Of a DNA stretch of 64,000 bases, positions 23,544 to 35,369 are shown piece by piece. The DNA lies in the NCBI GenBank assembly GCA_030052745.1, contig JANBVO010000020.1, forward strand, positions 248,001 through 312,000, given 5' to 3'. The DNA comes from Pleurostoma richardsiae (lineage: Eukaryota > Ascomycota > Sordariomycetes > Calosphaeriales > Pleurostomataceae). Under the pieces are notes generated by a model, which saw only the letters and a program-made list of their open reading frames with translations, ran no database searches and was not told the DNA's origin. The translations under genes and the position numbers were made by a program. The first letter of the stretch is position 1, and the number at the start of each line of letters is the position of its first letter.

Positions 23544-24569
23544 ATGGCAACATCAGCAGCAAGACAAGCCGGCAACAGACTCCTCCAAGTATCCAGATTC
23601 CTCACCTCACCACCAGCCGCAGCCATGAAGCTCCTCTACCCGACCTCCCTCAAGCTCGACGTCCAGAGCATCGAGGGCTTCCCCACCTCGCTGCACCCCT
23701 ACGACGTCAAGAAGCCGATCCCCGAAGACCTCATCGACGCCGAGGTGCTCGTGACCTGGACCAACTCCGCCGACAACCTCAAGGACGCCGCCCAGCGCAT
23801 GAAGAACCTCCGTTGGATCCAGTCCCTCGCCGCGGGGCCCAACGACGTGCTGGCGGCGGGCTTCGACACCGCCAAGGTCAAGGTGACCACCGGCTCCGGG
23901 CTGCACGACCACACCGTCGCCGAGCACACCCTCGGCCTGCTGCTGGTCGCCGCGCGCCGCTTCTACGAGATGCGTGACTACCAGCTGCAGGGCAGGTGGC
24001 CGGCGCACCTGGGCGGCCCGCAGCCCGACCGCCCCGCGGGGCGCTTCACGACGCTGCGCGACGCGCGCGTGCTCATCTGGGGGTTCGGCAACATCGCCAA
24101 GACGCTCACGCCGCACCTGGTCGGGCTGGGCGCGCAGGTGCGGGGCGTGGCGCGCGCGGCGGGCGTGCGCGACGGCGTCGAGGTCTACGCCGAGGACCGG
24201 CTGGCCGAGCTGCTGCCGCAGACGGATGCGCTGGTCATGATCCTGCCCGGGGCGGCGTCGACGCGGCACGCGCTGGGCGCGGAGCGCATCGCGCAGCTGC
24301 CGGACCACGCGTGGGTGGTCAACGTGGGGCGGGGCACGACGATCGACGAGGCGGCGCTGGCGGACGCGCTGGAGGCGGGCAGGCTGGGCGGCGCGGCGCT
24401 GGACGTGTTCGAGACGGAGCCGCTGCCCGAGGGGAGCAGGCTGTGGAAGGCGCCGAACTGCGTCGTGTCGCCGCATGCGGCGGGGGGCAGGCCGCAGGGG
24501 GCCGAGGGGCTGATTGTGGATAACCTGCGGCGGTTCCTGGCTGGGCAGGAGTTGAGGAATATTGTATGA
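23544..24569 (+). CDS. D-isomer specific 2-hydroxyacid dehydrogenase
   Basis: An intronless frame from ATG 23544 encodes 341 residues. The NAD-binding motif VLIWGFGNIAKTL lies in the middle. The catalytic set is visible as Arg in VNVGRGTTIDE, Glu in FETEPLPEGS and His in VVSPHAAGG. The substrate-side loop SGLHDHTVAEHTLGL is family typical. These enzymes reduce 2-oxo acids (glyoxylate, hydroxypyruvate and others) with NAD(P)H; the substrate is not predictable. The first 27 residues are Arg/Ser/Ala-rich and could be a mitochondrial presequence. An internal Met before KLLYPTSL is an alternative cytosolic start. The second half is very GC-rich, producing long antisense shadows. The fold-back element lies 258 bp upstream, probably within the promoter. 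Confidence 0.9.
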   Translation: MATSAARQAGNRLLQVSRFLTSPPAAAMKLLYPTSLKLDVQSIEGFPTSLHPYDVKKPIPEDLIDAEVLVTWTNSADNLKDAAQRMKNLRWIQSLAAGPNDVLAAGFDTAKVKVTTGSGLHDHTVAEHTLGLLLVAARRFYEMRDYQLQGRWPAHLGGPQPDRPAGRFTTLRDARVLIWGFGNIAKTLTPHLVGLGAQVRGVARAAGVRDGVEVYAEDRLAELLPQTDALVMILPGAASTRHALGAERIAQLPDHAWVVNVGRGTTIDEAALADALEAGRLGGAALDVFETEPLPEGSRLWKAPNCVVSPHAAGGRPQGAEGLIVDNLRRFLAGQELRNIV

Positions 24570-24934
24570 GTGAAGGGGAAGGGAAACGGTATAGCTAGAC
24601 TGGGGGAGAAGAGGCGGTAGCTAGGGTATCAACATAGAATCGGAATTGAGGTCGTTGATACTATCAGCTATTCTACACATGCTAGGCACCTTGTCTCTTA
24701 TCTCTTCATCAACTACAAGCACAGCATCTTCCTGGACGACAACTGAATAGAGAGCGACGCCGGGGCATTGAGGGATTGTTCCTGTCGGAATGTGATGCAG
24801 AGACAGGCAGTAAGATGCTGACATTCGAATTGTTTCTATTGGCTTTCAAAGAAGACTGTAAACTTTATTCCAACATCATCACCCATGACGGCCAACGCCT
24901 GCTCTCCTATCCTCTCTCTTCGAGCCGGCATCCC

Positions 24935-27641
24935 TTACGGGATGGCGATCTGGAGGTGCTTGGCACTGAACTCTCTCGCCTGCACAGCCGACAGGCTGCG
25001 TTTCTCCCTCCTCGCCGCCGCCAGCCGCTCCTCGATCGCCGGCGCCGGCACGAACCCGCGCCGCCGCACCTCCGCCCTCTCGGCAGCCTCCTCCCTCTTG
25101 GCGATGCCGCCCGCTGCGCAGGCGTCGCCGTTGAACGCGGCCCCCGCCGCCGCCTTCCACACCTCCGTAACGTCCGACACCATCGGCGCCGTCCAGTACA
25201 GCCGGCAGTCGGCGTACTCGGCGACGAACTGCGCCGGCAGACCGTCGTCGACGTTGTCCCGCAGGATCTGGTCGCGCGTGTTGACGGCCGCCGCGGTGCT
25301 GCGGTCGATGGGCAGCGACGTGTACCTGGCGAGCGCGGCCCGCTCCTCGTCCGTGGTGGCGTACTGCGCCGCCCACTCCGCGTAGGAGAGGATGTTGCTG
25401 TACTGCAGGACCTGCGCGCCCTTGATGCCGCCGACGCCCTGGATAGGCCCCGCGGTGGGTCGGCCGCCCATGGCCACGGAGCGCACGCCGCCCTGGATGC
25501 GAAGCATCTCGGCCGCGAGGGTGCAGGTGGAGGCGCACATGCCGTCGTAGAGCATGACGATATTGTCGGCCTCGAACGGCTGCGTGAGGCCGGACAGGGT
25601 GCCGTATCCCGCAATCTCCATCCCCATCCCAAACGTCTCGTTCGTCGTCGTCAGATTGTCATTTAAGTTCCACCGCATGAGGGCCGTGTAGGGTGTGTCC
25701 TTGTACACGTGCGCGGCGAACTTGTCGTCGTAGGAGGCGAAGGGCTGGTCGGTCAGGTTGAGGTCGTACTTCCAGTTGAACCAGCTCTCGTACATGGACA
25801 CCTTGTCGCCATCGGCCTCGGTGTAGGGGTCAATGTCGGCCACGGCATCGCGGGTGATCTCGGCGATCGACAGGAACCCGTCGTTCTCCTTCCAGCGCGA
25901 GAAGCCGTCCTGCACGACCGAGGGGAACAGCTGCCGGAAGAAGTCGTAGCCCTGGAGGATGTAGCCGCCGCCGTTGTTCTGGAAGTCGATGACCAGCTTG
26001 GTCTTGCCGTCCTGCACAGCTTGCGCAAAGAACTGCTGGCAGACCGCCTGAAACTCAGCTGGCGACTCGTTCTCGAAGGCGAGGAGGGCGATGACGGCGA
26101 CGTCCTCGAAGCCCTCGCCAGAAAGGTAGTATCCGGACACGATGCCGTCCTCCGTGGCGACGAGCGGCTCGGGGTAGCCGGGGATAGTGACGTTGGCGGC
26201 TGAGGCGGCGCCGATGGCACTGCCGGCTGCCGAGACTGCATCGGCAGTGCTACCCGTGCAGAACTTCTGGTAGAAGGAAGGACCATCGTAGACGCCGGAA
26301 AAGCTCGACTTGATGTGGGCATAGTTGTCGAAAGTCACCTCCGTGCCGTTCTCGAAGGTGAAGGTAGTCGTTGGGCCATACAGCTCATAGATGTATCTGC
26401 CTCGGAAGTCAGAGTGGATGGGACTGGTTACATAGGCTGAGATGGGAACTTACCGCACACGACCACCAGTCGAAAAGTAGCCGTTGCCAGTGCCTGCAGC
26501 CACAAACGCCTTCTCGTAGAACATGGTGTTATAGGCAGAGTCCAGGTCCTGGTTGAAGGAGGCGGTGAAAATTACATCCTCGACGAAGGTGGCAGCATCC
26601 TTGCCGTTGATCAGCGTCACGACAGAAGCAGTGTCTGGTGAAGAGATCACGTCCTCTGTAGCTCGGTCAGTATCCCCTCGCGGGCTATGTCTAGTTAGCA
26701 GCACTCACCGTAAATCTTGATCACCGGCAGCGACGTGCCATCCTCGCTGATGGAGACCAGAGCACGGGCGCGGTTGAAGTCAAAGGCGGCCGTCAGCAGG
26801 TCCGGGTAGTAGACGTAGTGTCCGTCATGGCCAGGTCCGTAGACTGTCTTGTACAAGTCGTCCTGGAATGCATACTCGCCAGCGTACACGTCATTTACGA
26901 GGTTCTCGCGGACCTTGGCGAGGGCGGCAAACATGTCGTAGGCCGGATAGCCGTACGACGCCGGAGGATCGGCCTTATACGCAGGGTCTTCGTGTAATTA
27001 GCATGGCGACGGGTCACCTAGTTCTCTGTTGTGGGAGCTTACCCGTCTGCCACTCCATGTAGGGCTCAATGGCGTCAACCAGCTCAATGGCTGCCTCCTT
27101 TCCGAGGGGCACAGAAGCCAGGCAGTCATGCGCGATCTTGGCTGCGATAGTCGGCGTCGCTGGCATTCTCTGTTAATGATCCGGGTCAAATGCGTTCCTC
27201 AGGAGATATGCACCCACCGACTCCGGCAGAGCTCTGGGAAGCATATGCGCTGCTGACAACAGCGCAGGCCTCCGTGGCAGAGGCGCTAGCGGTCGACGTC
27301 AAGGAGGACACGGAGGGGGAGGACGTGATGGTCGACGTGACGAAGCCAGACGAGGTCGTCGCGGCCCCAATGCAAGAGCAGGCACTCGAGAGGCGGAAGT
27401 ACAGGTCGCCGTTCTGGTTCGCCTTGCAATTGTTCGACGCGAAGGTCGGGATCGCCGTCGCGGACACAGTGGCCGTCTCCGTGAAGGTCGCGCAGAACGA
27501 CTGCGCAGCCCCGAGGCGGCCGGGGGTCTGGGTGGCCCTGAAGGCGCGCAGACAGTTGTCGGCCGCGCAGTCGGCGGCAGCGACGTCGGCTATGCCGGCC
27601 AGCAGAGCGGGCACGGCGAGGAGATTGCTTCGCATCTTCAT
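24935..27641 (-). CDS. Secreted S41-family (CPAF-like) peptidase
   Basis: Exons 27641-27218, 27159-27043, 26987-26709, 26655-26454 and 26396-24935 encode 827 residues. The N-terminus is a signal peptide (MKMRSNLLAVPALLAGIADVAAADC). A Ser/Thr-rich and Cys-containing N-terminal domain follows. The peptidase part carries KLVIDFQNNGGGY and the proposed nucleophile region NIVMLYDGMCASTCTLAAE, the pattern of fungal S41 tail-specific proteases. N-x-T/S sites (NVT, NLT, NET) fit an extracellular glycoprotein. Introns are 53-58 bp with consensus ends. The first intron junction (27217/27160) is the least sure because two acceptors are possible. Function is probably extracellular protein breakdown; no substrate can be named. 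Confidence 0.85.
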
Positions 27642-29484
27642 CTTGGACGGAGGCACGAGCTGACTTGCTAGGGACCGCAGAAGGAGCAGCTGCGCGTGGA
27701 GCTCCAAGCCCCGAGAGCTCAGGCAGGGCCCCGGGCGAGCTCTCTCTATTTATTCTCTCCATGATCCCCGCCACCTTCACGCGCGAGTCCCATGTGTCTG
27801 GGTCGTCGCGCTGCGCTGCTGCTGCGGGCGCCGACACGGTCGCATTGTGCCTTGATCACCCCCTCGCTCGCTACGACGTCGTGTCTTGGCAGCTTCTCCC
27901 AGGAAGCTTATCCATGGGCGTTGGCCTGGGCGCATTGGATCGCGGCAGCTTCAGCAGGGACCGGCTCATTTTGATTCGCATCTGACCTGCTTGATCTGGA
28001 AGGTCGAGCGGGCCACGCCCGGGATAGGCCCCTGGTCGATCGACCTAGACCGCGGAGCTGCGCAGGAGCCGGATTATCCAACGGCCTTGGGAGCATCCCG
28101 GAACAGAAGCTCAGCATCGATTGCGGCCCATCTCCGCAGGGCTGGCTTCTCCATCCTCTGTGTCTCGACGGTTCGCGTCCATCTCTGAGGCCCGCTTCTC
28201 CGGCGAGGATCCAACGGCCTGCCCTTTTCATGTTGGTTTACTGCGAGTTTCTCAACGGTGCGTGCGCCATTTCGCAAAACTCCACTAGAGTTCGCTGCGA
28301 TCGGGGTCTTGTTTAGGGGACCTTACAGCGTGCTCGAGCAGATCGAACGATCAACATTGAGCGGTTGGTCCATATCGCAATCTGCCGTCACAATGGGATC
28401 CTGGCATCTGGCCGCCCTGGTTATAGATCGGCTTCTTCGACCCGCCAATCTCGGGCTGTGCCGCCGCGACTCGTCCTTTCTTTGCCTTGGCCACCTTCCA
28501 TCTTGCGCCTAAGTAACGGCTATGCCATCTTGGCTAGCTGAGTAATCATGGGATGTGTTTTCGCTTCTCGCTTTGTGAACTGGCTGGACTGCGCACGGTG
28601 AAGACGAACCTGTCCTGCCCAACACGGTCGGCGGAGATGCTACTGGATTGGCTTTTTACACAGGCTCCTTGCTGCGATATCTCTTCCGATGCTACGACAG
28701 ATTTCTTGTCTGCATAGCTACTTAGCGCTCTCCCAGGGACAGGGTTGATGAGATCGAAGCTCGACCACCCGCCGCTGATACAATGGCTTGCTACCTCACA
28801 AGCCTAGAGGAAAAGCGACTCGATCGTGACCTCTGGCTGATATCAGTGATTGGTATCCACGCTCATGAAGTCATGAGAGGTGCTGAGCGACGGATTGCTG
28901 TGAGCTGCCTCGTCGTTCGCTACAAACCCGTGTCACCACCGCCTGGGATGGTGTGGTTGGACTATTTTATCCCAAGTGTCGTTTAGGTCCTCACTTTAAT
29001 CCCGTCAGTAACGCTTCTCTGTGGCTCAAACCCGCCATCCAGTGCTCGCTCAATGTCAAGAAGAGGCGAGATGGCATGCTGCCGTTGCCGACCTTGGGAA
29101 GCGAGCTCTTCGCGAGATGCGGACGCGGGCAGCTCTCACCTGAAAATGGACCCGACGCATCAGCGGCCCAGTGTCCGGAAACGTGCAAAGCTGAGGTTCC
29201 ATGAAAGAATGGCGTCCTTTGTGACCCATTGAACCCCGATTCTGAGCAGCGGATAATCAATAGCTTCCTTTATCTTGATGATCTTCGAAGGCCAAGTGGT
29301 GCCCTTTGTCATCGATGAGAGCGAAGAAAGTCTTGTGATCCCTTCGAGGCAAAATGCGGTGGTTGATAACAACAACCCAGACTCACTTTTCTTCTGCCAC
29401 TGCACGAAGCGCCCATCAACGACCACGTCCCTCGCTGGTTCTTATATCAGAACGAGTACAACTGACTCTATCGTCAACCACGAG
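27642..29484. other. Intergenic region, divergent promoters
   Basis: About 1.8 kb between the divergent S41 peptidase and the HEXXH protein. Only short open frames without motifs were seen. A conserved-looking gene, tRNA or transposon end was not found. Confidence 0.5.
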
Positions 29485-32400
29485 ATGTCTGCATCGACGC
29501 CAGCACCGGCCACGCCTCCGGGCTTCTACGATGTACGAGACAGTCCTAATGAAGAGTCGGGCGCGGAGCAGTACGCTTTAAGCGACAGCGACGAGTTGGA
29601 ACTGGACGACACTTTCATTCCGTGGGATTGGCTCGTCACGGAAAGGGCAGTCGAGGCTATGGACAAGAAGGTCAATGTACCGGTGTCCCTCAAGAAGACG
29701 AAGCCTCCGCCCAAGAAGAAGAAGGATCCCAGCACGGGGAAGTGGAGGTATTTCGAGTACATCCCTGAGTGGACTGATCCAGACTTTGACGACAAGTGGG
29801 AGTTCTTTCCGGGCGAGGAGAAGATGCGTCCCAAGGTCGGCGACGTCTTCCACAACCTCCGCCCAGCTCTGCTGCTTCGGGATACGCTATTCAATCCGAC
29901 CGAGTATGCTAAACGCTATGGTATCAACCCCGACGCCAGTCAGGGACGCTCCCGCACGTCCCCAACCTTCTCGCAGACACGCAGAGTCGGACTCGGCGCA
30001 CTCCATCAGACATATACTGGAGAAAAGGACTACATCACAGGCGAAGATTTGGCCAAGGCAGAGATAGACTTTATAACCAAATTTCCAGAAGGGATGGAGC
30101 ATGGGAAGACTCTAAGGGACTTCCTCGCTGGGCCGGACGGTCAGCAGGCTGACCCGGTGCTTGCCGCGTATGGGACCCTGTACGACATGAATGAGGACGA
30201 CAAGGACTATCAGAGATGGTTGTTCACAAACTTTACTACCGATGAAGTGAGATTTCCGCCCCTTGGTGGGCGGCGATTCCCGATGCGGTCCTCATTAACA
30301 CAACACTTAGTTGACAGAGCAGCAAGTCCACTCGGTGTTGGACACGCCCGTCGAGGTCGATCTGGATCAACCCCTTCACGAGTGAGTTATGGCACGGTTT
30401 ATGTCTGCCAACGACAACTGGGAAACTTTCTCTAACGGGATGTAGGTTGGTACAACGCCATCGATGGTATGGGACGAGTCACCGTGGCGGGCGGGAGGCC
30501 CATCCGAAATACCTCTACAACTTGTCTGGGCACCGAGGGGAATGGGCCGCTGTGAGATCAACCTGCCATTTTGAGAGCGCAATGAGCATGCGTCGAGGCT
30601 AATAGGTCAATTCCAGCATGACGACCTGGTATGGGCAGCCCTGCAGCCGTGCCTGCGTCTCTTTAGCAAGGTCCTTAGCAGCAACCCCCCCGTGTTGCTT
30701 GCCTTGATGAACTTTTACCATTGGCAGATGGTGGATTACAACCGGGACTACAGAAGTGATGAAGATAAGGAGGAAATGGGCAATGAGGACCATGTGTCCT
30801 GGTGGAGGAAAATCGACCGCGAAAAGATGTACCCGGACGCGAAGGTGCTGATGGATTCCGGCTTCGACGTCGTGAAGGCGGCCTCGGGCATTCTGGAGCA
30901 CACTCTGCGCTGGGACATCTTCAGTGCTTGTAGAGAGCCCGACGGTAAGAAGGGTGCCAGCGTAAACTGTTATGCCATGACAACCAATCAGTCTGCGTCC
31001 GGAGAACCCTTGGGCCACATCCATATCATGCTGGCCGCTGAGATGCTCACGCCGCTGCTGGTACCCCAATACACGGCGGGCGAGAAGGCAGCTTGCGCCT
31101 GGTTTGTTACTCTGACCATGCTTCACGAGTTCTGCGTTAGTCTAGCCTTGGCCCTTCCAATTCCGCTCCTCATTCTGCAGTGTGCCCCATATCGTGCTGA
31201 CTCCTGTTTAGCATGCCGCTCATGCCGCGACCTTACGCCTGCTCATGCCCGATAATTGGAAATACATCCTGCCCATCATTGAACAAGTGCCCATCCCCCT
31301 CAGGGGCTCTCTGCAGGCGCTAGGAGACCACATATTGGGCAAACACTGGGAGGATCCCTACTTCGAGGAAGAGGCTAGGGCAGAGACGGGCATGGCCTTC
31401 GAGAACTGGATGTTTGGCGGTATTATCACCGGCCAGCTCACCGGCCACATCAACGCAGAGCAGCTGTCTCACATGCCTTTGGCGATATTGATGGAGCGGT
31501 GGCCAGACGTCGGGAGTTACCCCCCGGAGCTCGACGGCAATGACTTCGGCTGGCTCATGTGGCCCCCGCCGCCCGCGGAGAGCTACCTAACCGCCATGCC
31601 CCGCTACACCTACGACAAGTTCTTTAAGAGCTCGTTTTGGGCGACCGAATACAGCAAGTTCGGCTTCGATGCCTTCTCTATGCTGCCGGCGGAGCCCCTC
31701 AAGGTAACCTACTCCGACAGGGGTAGGCACCACGTCCGGACCCAGGACCTGCAAGAGGTGTACGGGAAGGGGGCTTGTGCCTGGATGAGGATAGCGGCCA
31801 ATAATCTGCACAACACCGGGATGATCGTCCTGGCCCGGTACCTCCTGGACCTCACGCACGAGGGCGTCGAGCACCTGACCGTGGAATGGCGCTGGGGCGT
31901 GGAGAGGCAACGATGGGGCGACATCTCCAACGACATGGCCGAGCTCATGTCGGAAGTGGAAGAGAACTGGAGAGCTCTGCGCCGGGTCCTAGACTGGCTC
32001 AATCGGCCCCAAGAAGAGATAGAGGAGGAGATCGAGAAAGTGAAGGCGGAGTGGTTCGCGAAGGTCGCTCGAGGCGAGCCCGTCGACGTGGAGCTGCCAA
32101 CGCGCGAGTCCTACCTGGAGCAGCAGAACGACGCGGCCGCGACGAACCTCTACGCCATGATCGCGTCCATGGAGCGCGTGCACGTCAAGATGTGCCATAC
32201 GATACAGTACCTGCAGAGCGCCATCTACGACTACCTGAAGCAGCAGCCGTATGTCCGACTGGATATCAGCACCAAGTACTTCGGCTGGCTGGCGGGGTTT
32301 GTGCACCAGACCATGCAGGGAGCGCCGCGCCTGTGCCTCAAGGTGATCAAGGGCGTCTCCGACGTGCTTGAGACCATGGGCGCCGCGCGCGGGGGCGATG

Positions 32401-33512
32401 ACCTCAGGCGGATCGGGGAGAAGATGCAGATGGACCTCAACCACCTGGAGGCCCTCGACATCTACCTCGAGCCGGGCTCCGGCGCCATGATGGAGCGCTT
32501 CCGGTTCCCGGCGGTCGCCTCCTTCCAGGAGAAGCGGGCCAGCCGCATCCGCGAGAAGATGGCCATGCGCGAGTACACGAGGCTCGCGAGCGACGAGATC
32601 AGGAAGGTGGTGGACCAGTGGCTCGAGGTCATCGACTACGTGCCGCCGTGGCCCGCCTGGGGCAGGCCGAGGAGGCAGGGGGACGAGGCGGCACAGCTGA
32701 AGAGGGCGATCGACAGGCAGATGGAGAAGATGGACGAGAAGCTCAAGCTGATGGGCACCTCCGTGGAGCGCGTGGCGCGGTCGCCGGGCGCGGAGAAGCC
32801 TCCGAAGAGGCCCTTGGGAGTCAGCTCTCCTGACAAGGACGAGCAGCATGAGCAGCACGAGCAACAACAGCAGGACGAGCAGCACCAGCAGCACCAGCAG
32901 GATGAGCAGCACCAGCAGGACGAGCAGCACCAGCAGGACGAGCAGCACCAACAGGACGAGCAGCACGAGCCGGACGAGCCCAAGACTCCGTTGGCAGAGA
33001 CGGGTGAGTGGCTCTTCGCCATAGACTTTTCTTCGCGAATGTGTAAAGTTGCTAATACGGACCACCAAGTACCACAACCCGGAGGGCTCCTGTTCTGCGA
33101 GCCCCCCGCAAAGCCGGAGTACATGCCAGCCATCGGCCAGATCCGCATCATCGACCCGACCACAGGGTTCTCGCAGTACGTTTCGCAGGGCAACGCGTTC
33201 GCGTCACTGCCGCAGATCGAGAACTTTCTCGCCGGCCAGGGCCCGCTGGGTCCGCGCACTCCTGTGGGTGGCGGCGCCCGCGGCCTGATCGCCCCTTTCC
33301 CGGACCCGTACGCGACGCGGGAGACGATAGGCGCAGACCTGTCCGGCCAGGCAGGTGAACACCGTATCATGCCCGGCTTGTTTGGTTATACGCCGCCAGC
33401 TGCAGCTGAGCAGCCGGCCGCGCTGGGAGCAGCTGCGCCTGCGGCGCCGGTGCCACTCTATGAATTTCCTCCTCGATCTGATATGCACGAGGCAGAGACG
33501 GAAGATCATTAG
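29485..33512 (+). CDS. Unnamed protein with HEXXH metallopeptidase-like core
   Basis: Exons are about 29485-30246, one or two uncertain exons within 30311-30605, about 30606-31135, 31212-33003 and 33070-33512. The protein is over 1,100 residues with no name I know. The 76-bp intron at 31136-31211 cuts the motif TMLHEFC|HAAHAA, so splicing creates HEFCH, a HEXXH zinc site. Some 45 residues later come FEEEARAETGMAFENWMFGG, whose Glu residues could supply a third ligand, as in gluzincins. The N-terminus is acidic with a Lys/Pro stretch. After the core comes a long helical region, then a Gln/Asp/Glu/His repeat and a Pro/Ala-rich tail. The 66-bp intron at 33004-33069 is in frame, so its removal is inferred from splice signals only. 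No signal peptide is seen. Confidence 0.65.
32846..32970 (+). repeat. 18-bp in-frame tandem repeat coding QHQQDE
   Basis: Units of roughly GAGCAGCACCAGCAGGAC repeat in frame inside the HEXXH protein gene, giving a Gln/His/Asp/Glu tract. Early units are irregular and later ones nearly identical, so length variation between strains is likely. Confidence 0.8.
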
Positions 33513-33846
33513 ACCTATGTGGTATGTGTCCCCCAACATGTTAGTTCGTGTAAGATATGCTCACGTCAGAGAACAGGTTTCGCAGTTGCTGAGTTCACGT
33601 CAATCCTTTTTTTCAATGAAATGAACAGAAGTATTCTAAGCAATACAATTATTAGTTTTCATTCCTAGTCATGGATCGGTCAGCGGTGGGAGCATTGTTT
33701 GTAACTCGGCATCATCATTCGTAAACCCTGGCCTAGAGCACAAGTTCCTGGTATCAACCTATCATACGCCGTTTTCCTATTCCCACCCTGAACTCCAAAT
33801 GCTTCAATCATCTCCTGAATGTAGCACCAACCGCTCGAAGTTCGAG

Positions 33847-34760
33847 TTAATCCGTGTGCTTCTGTTTCTTCTCAGCGGGGCCAGTCGCATCGGGGTCGGT
33901 CTTCGGGACATCAGGAAGCTCGCTCGCAACCTCTTGTGCCTCCGCTTCCGCCTTAGCCTCTGCCTTCGCTTCTGCTCCCTGAGCAGAGCAAGCCGCCGCA
34001 GCGTCCTGTGTCTCGACCTTTGAAGACTCGGTAACTGGCGGAAAGTACAGGCTGTATCTCGTCAGCAGGTGGAGAGAGCTGGTAGCACGACATGAGAGGA
34101 AACTTACGGCAAGAAGTCATTGTATGCATCAACGTCCTTCTTCTCGAATGTGACAAACACCACCTTGTCTAAGCTCGCGCCATCTTTGCCCTCAAGGAAC
34201 TTCCTGACCGCCGTGATCGCCACCGGCGCCGCCTCGCGGCTCGGATATCCGTACACGCCCGTGCTCAGCCCGCTGAAGGCGACGGTGCGGCAGCCGTACT
34301 GCACCGCCAGCTCCAGGCTCTTCTCATAGCATCCCGTCAGCAGCCGCTCGCTCTCCTCCGGCTGCAGCATGTCGTAGACGGGGCCGACGGCGTGGATAAC
34401 CTTCCTGCAGGGCAGGCTGTACGCGGCGGTGATCTTAGCGGAGCCGGTGGGGCAGCCGCCGAGGCTGCGGCACTCGCGGACGAGGCCTCGGCCGGCGGCG
34501 CGGTGGATGGCGCCGTCGGCGCCGCCGCCGCCGAGGAGGGAGCTGTTGGCGGCGTTGACGATGGCGTCGACGCTGAGGGTCGTGATGTCGCCGCGGATGA
34601 GACCGATGCGGTCATTGAAGGACTTGGAGGGTGCAGGGAGGGCGGTGGAGGAGAAGGAGATGGTCGTGGGCGGCTTGGTGCCGGCTGGGGCTGGGGAGAG
34701 CTTGCCGAGCTTGTAGAGGAGGGAGAGCGAGGGGATGTCGCTCGCAGAGGTGATCGCCAT
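33847..34760 (-). CDS. Macro-domain protein (MacroD-like ADP-ribose hydrolase)
   Basis: Exons 34760-34108 and 34057-33847 give 287 residues from MAITSASDIPSLS. The macro domain is complete: RIGLIRGDITTL, the ADP-ribose loop VDAIVNAANSSLLGGGGADG, GSAKITAAYSLP, VIHAVGPVYD, and the phosphate loop GLSTGVYGYP. MacroD-type enzymes remove mono-ADP-ribose from proteins or hydrolyse O-acetyl-ADP-ribose, in nucleus, cytosol or mitochondria. The second exon adds a tail rich in Ala, Glu and Lys (AKAEAKAEAEAQE) ending EKKQKHTD, probably disordered. In-frame ATGs at 34787 and 34913 could extend the N-terminus. The start at 34760 matches the usual fungal beginning before LSLLYKLGKL. Confidence 0.9.
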
Positions 34761-35369
34761 GTTGAAGGCGCGGCCGAAGGACATGCAGTGGTGGATGGTA
34801 GACTGCGATGTAGAGATCGTGTAACCAACAGTCTGGAAATCCGGCTGGTTGATAATAATTCGAAAGCCGCTCGATTCGAGAGAGGCGCAAAGGTGAAATG
34901 TTGCTGAACTCAAAAAAGTCTAGAATAGGGAAATATTTGGTCAAGGAGGGAGCTTAAAGGCCCAGACAGCTCAAGCGGCGATGACGAAAGCGGGCGGTTC
35001 GAGAAGTGACATCGTGGTGGGGCCGGATCAGCCCTGAAATAAGGTACAGGTACGTTACTTGGTGCTTAGGTACTGTTTGGCTTGCTTTGGGCAGAGTGCA
35101 AAGCGGCCCGAGCTCCCTCCGCCAGCCACATTCAGCCGGCCTTATCTTATCGGCAGTGGCCTGATGACTCAGTTGCAGCCCCTCGCATTATTTTTCGAGG
35201 GGTTGTTTGCTTTGGTTGTGTTTGGAATTTTGACTCAGGCGAGCAGCTCGGCTTCTATTCACTGCCACCGCTTTCGACCACGCAGAGTGTTATACGAGCC
35301 CCAATACGTCTGCAGGAAGACGTGAAAAAGGCAAACAACTGCGCCGGCAACACACAAACACGCACCAAA

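Noticed and set aside
23607-24476. A 289-codon minus-strand frame over the 2-hydroxyacid dehydrogenase
   Set aside because: Arg/His/Gln/Pro-rich shadow of a very GC-rich gene, without motifs.
24776-25666. Plus-strand and minus-strand frames overlapping the end of the S41 peptidase
   Set aside because: Arg/Pro/Ala-rich mirrors of the peptidase's last exon.
31989-33077. A 362-codon minus frame with a poly-Leu/Val run
   Set aside because: It mirrors the Gln/Asp/Glu/His repeat of the HEXXH protein; the hydrophobic run is an artefact of the repeat read backwards.
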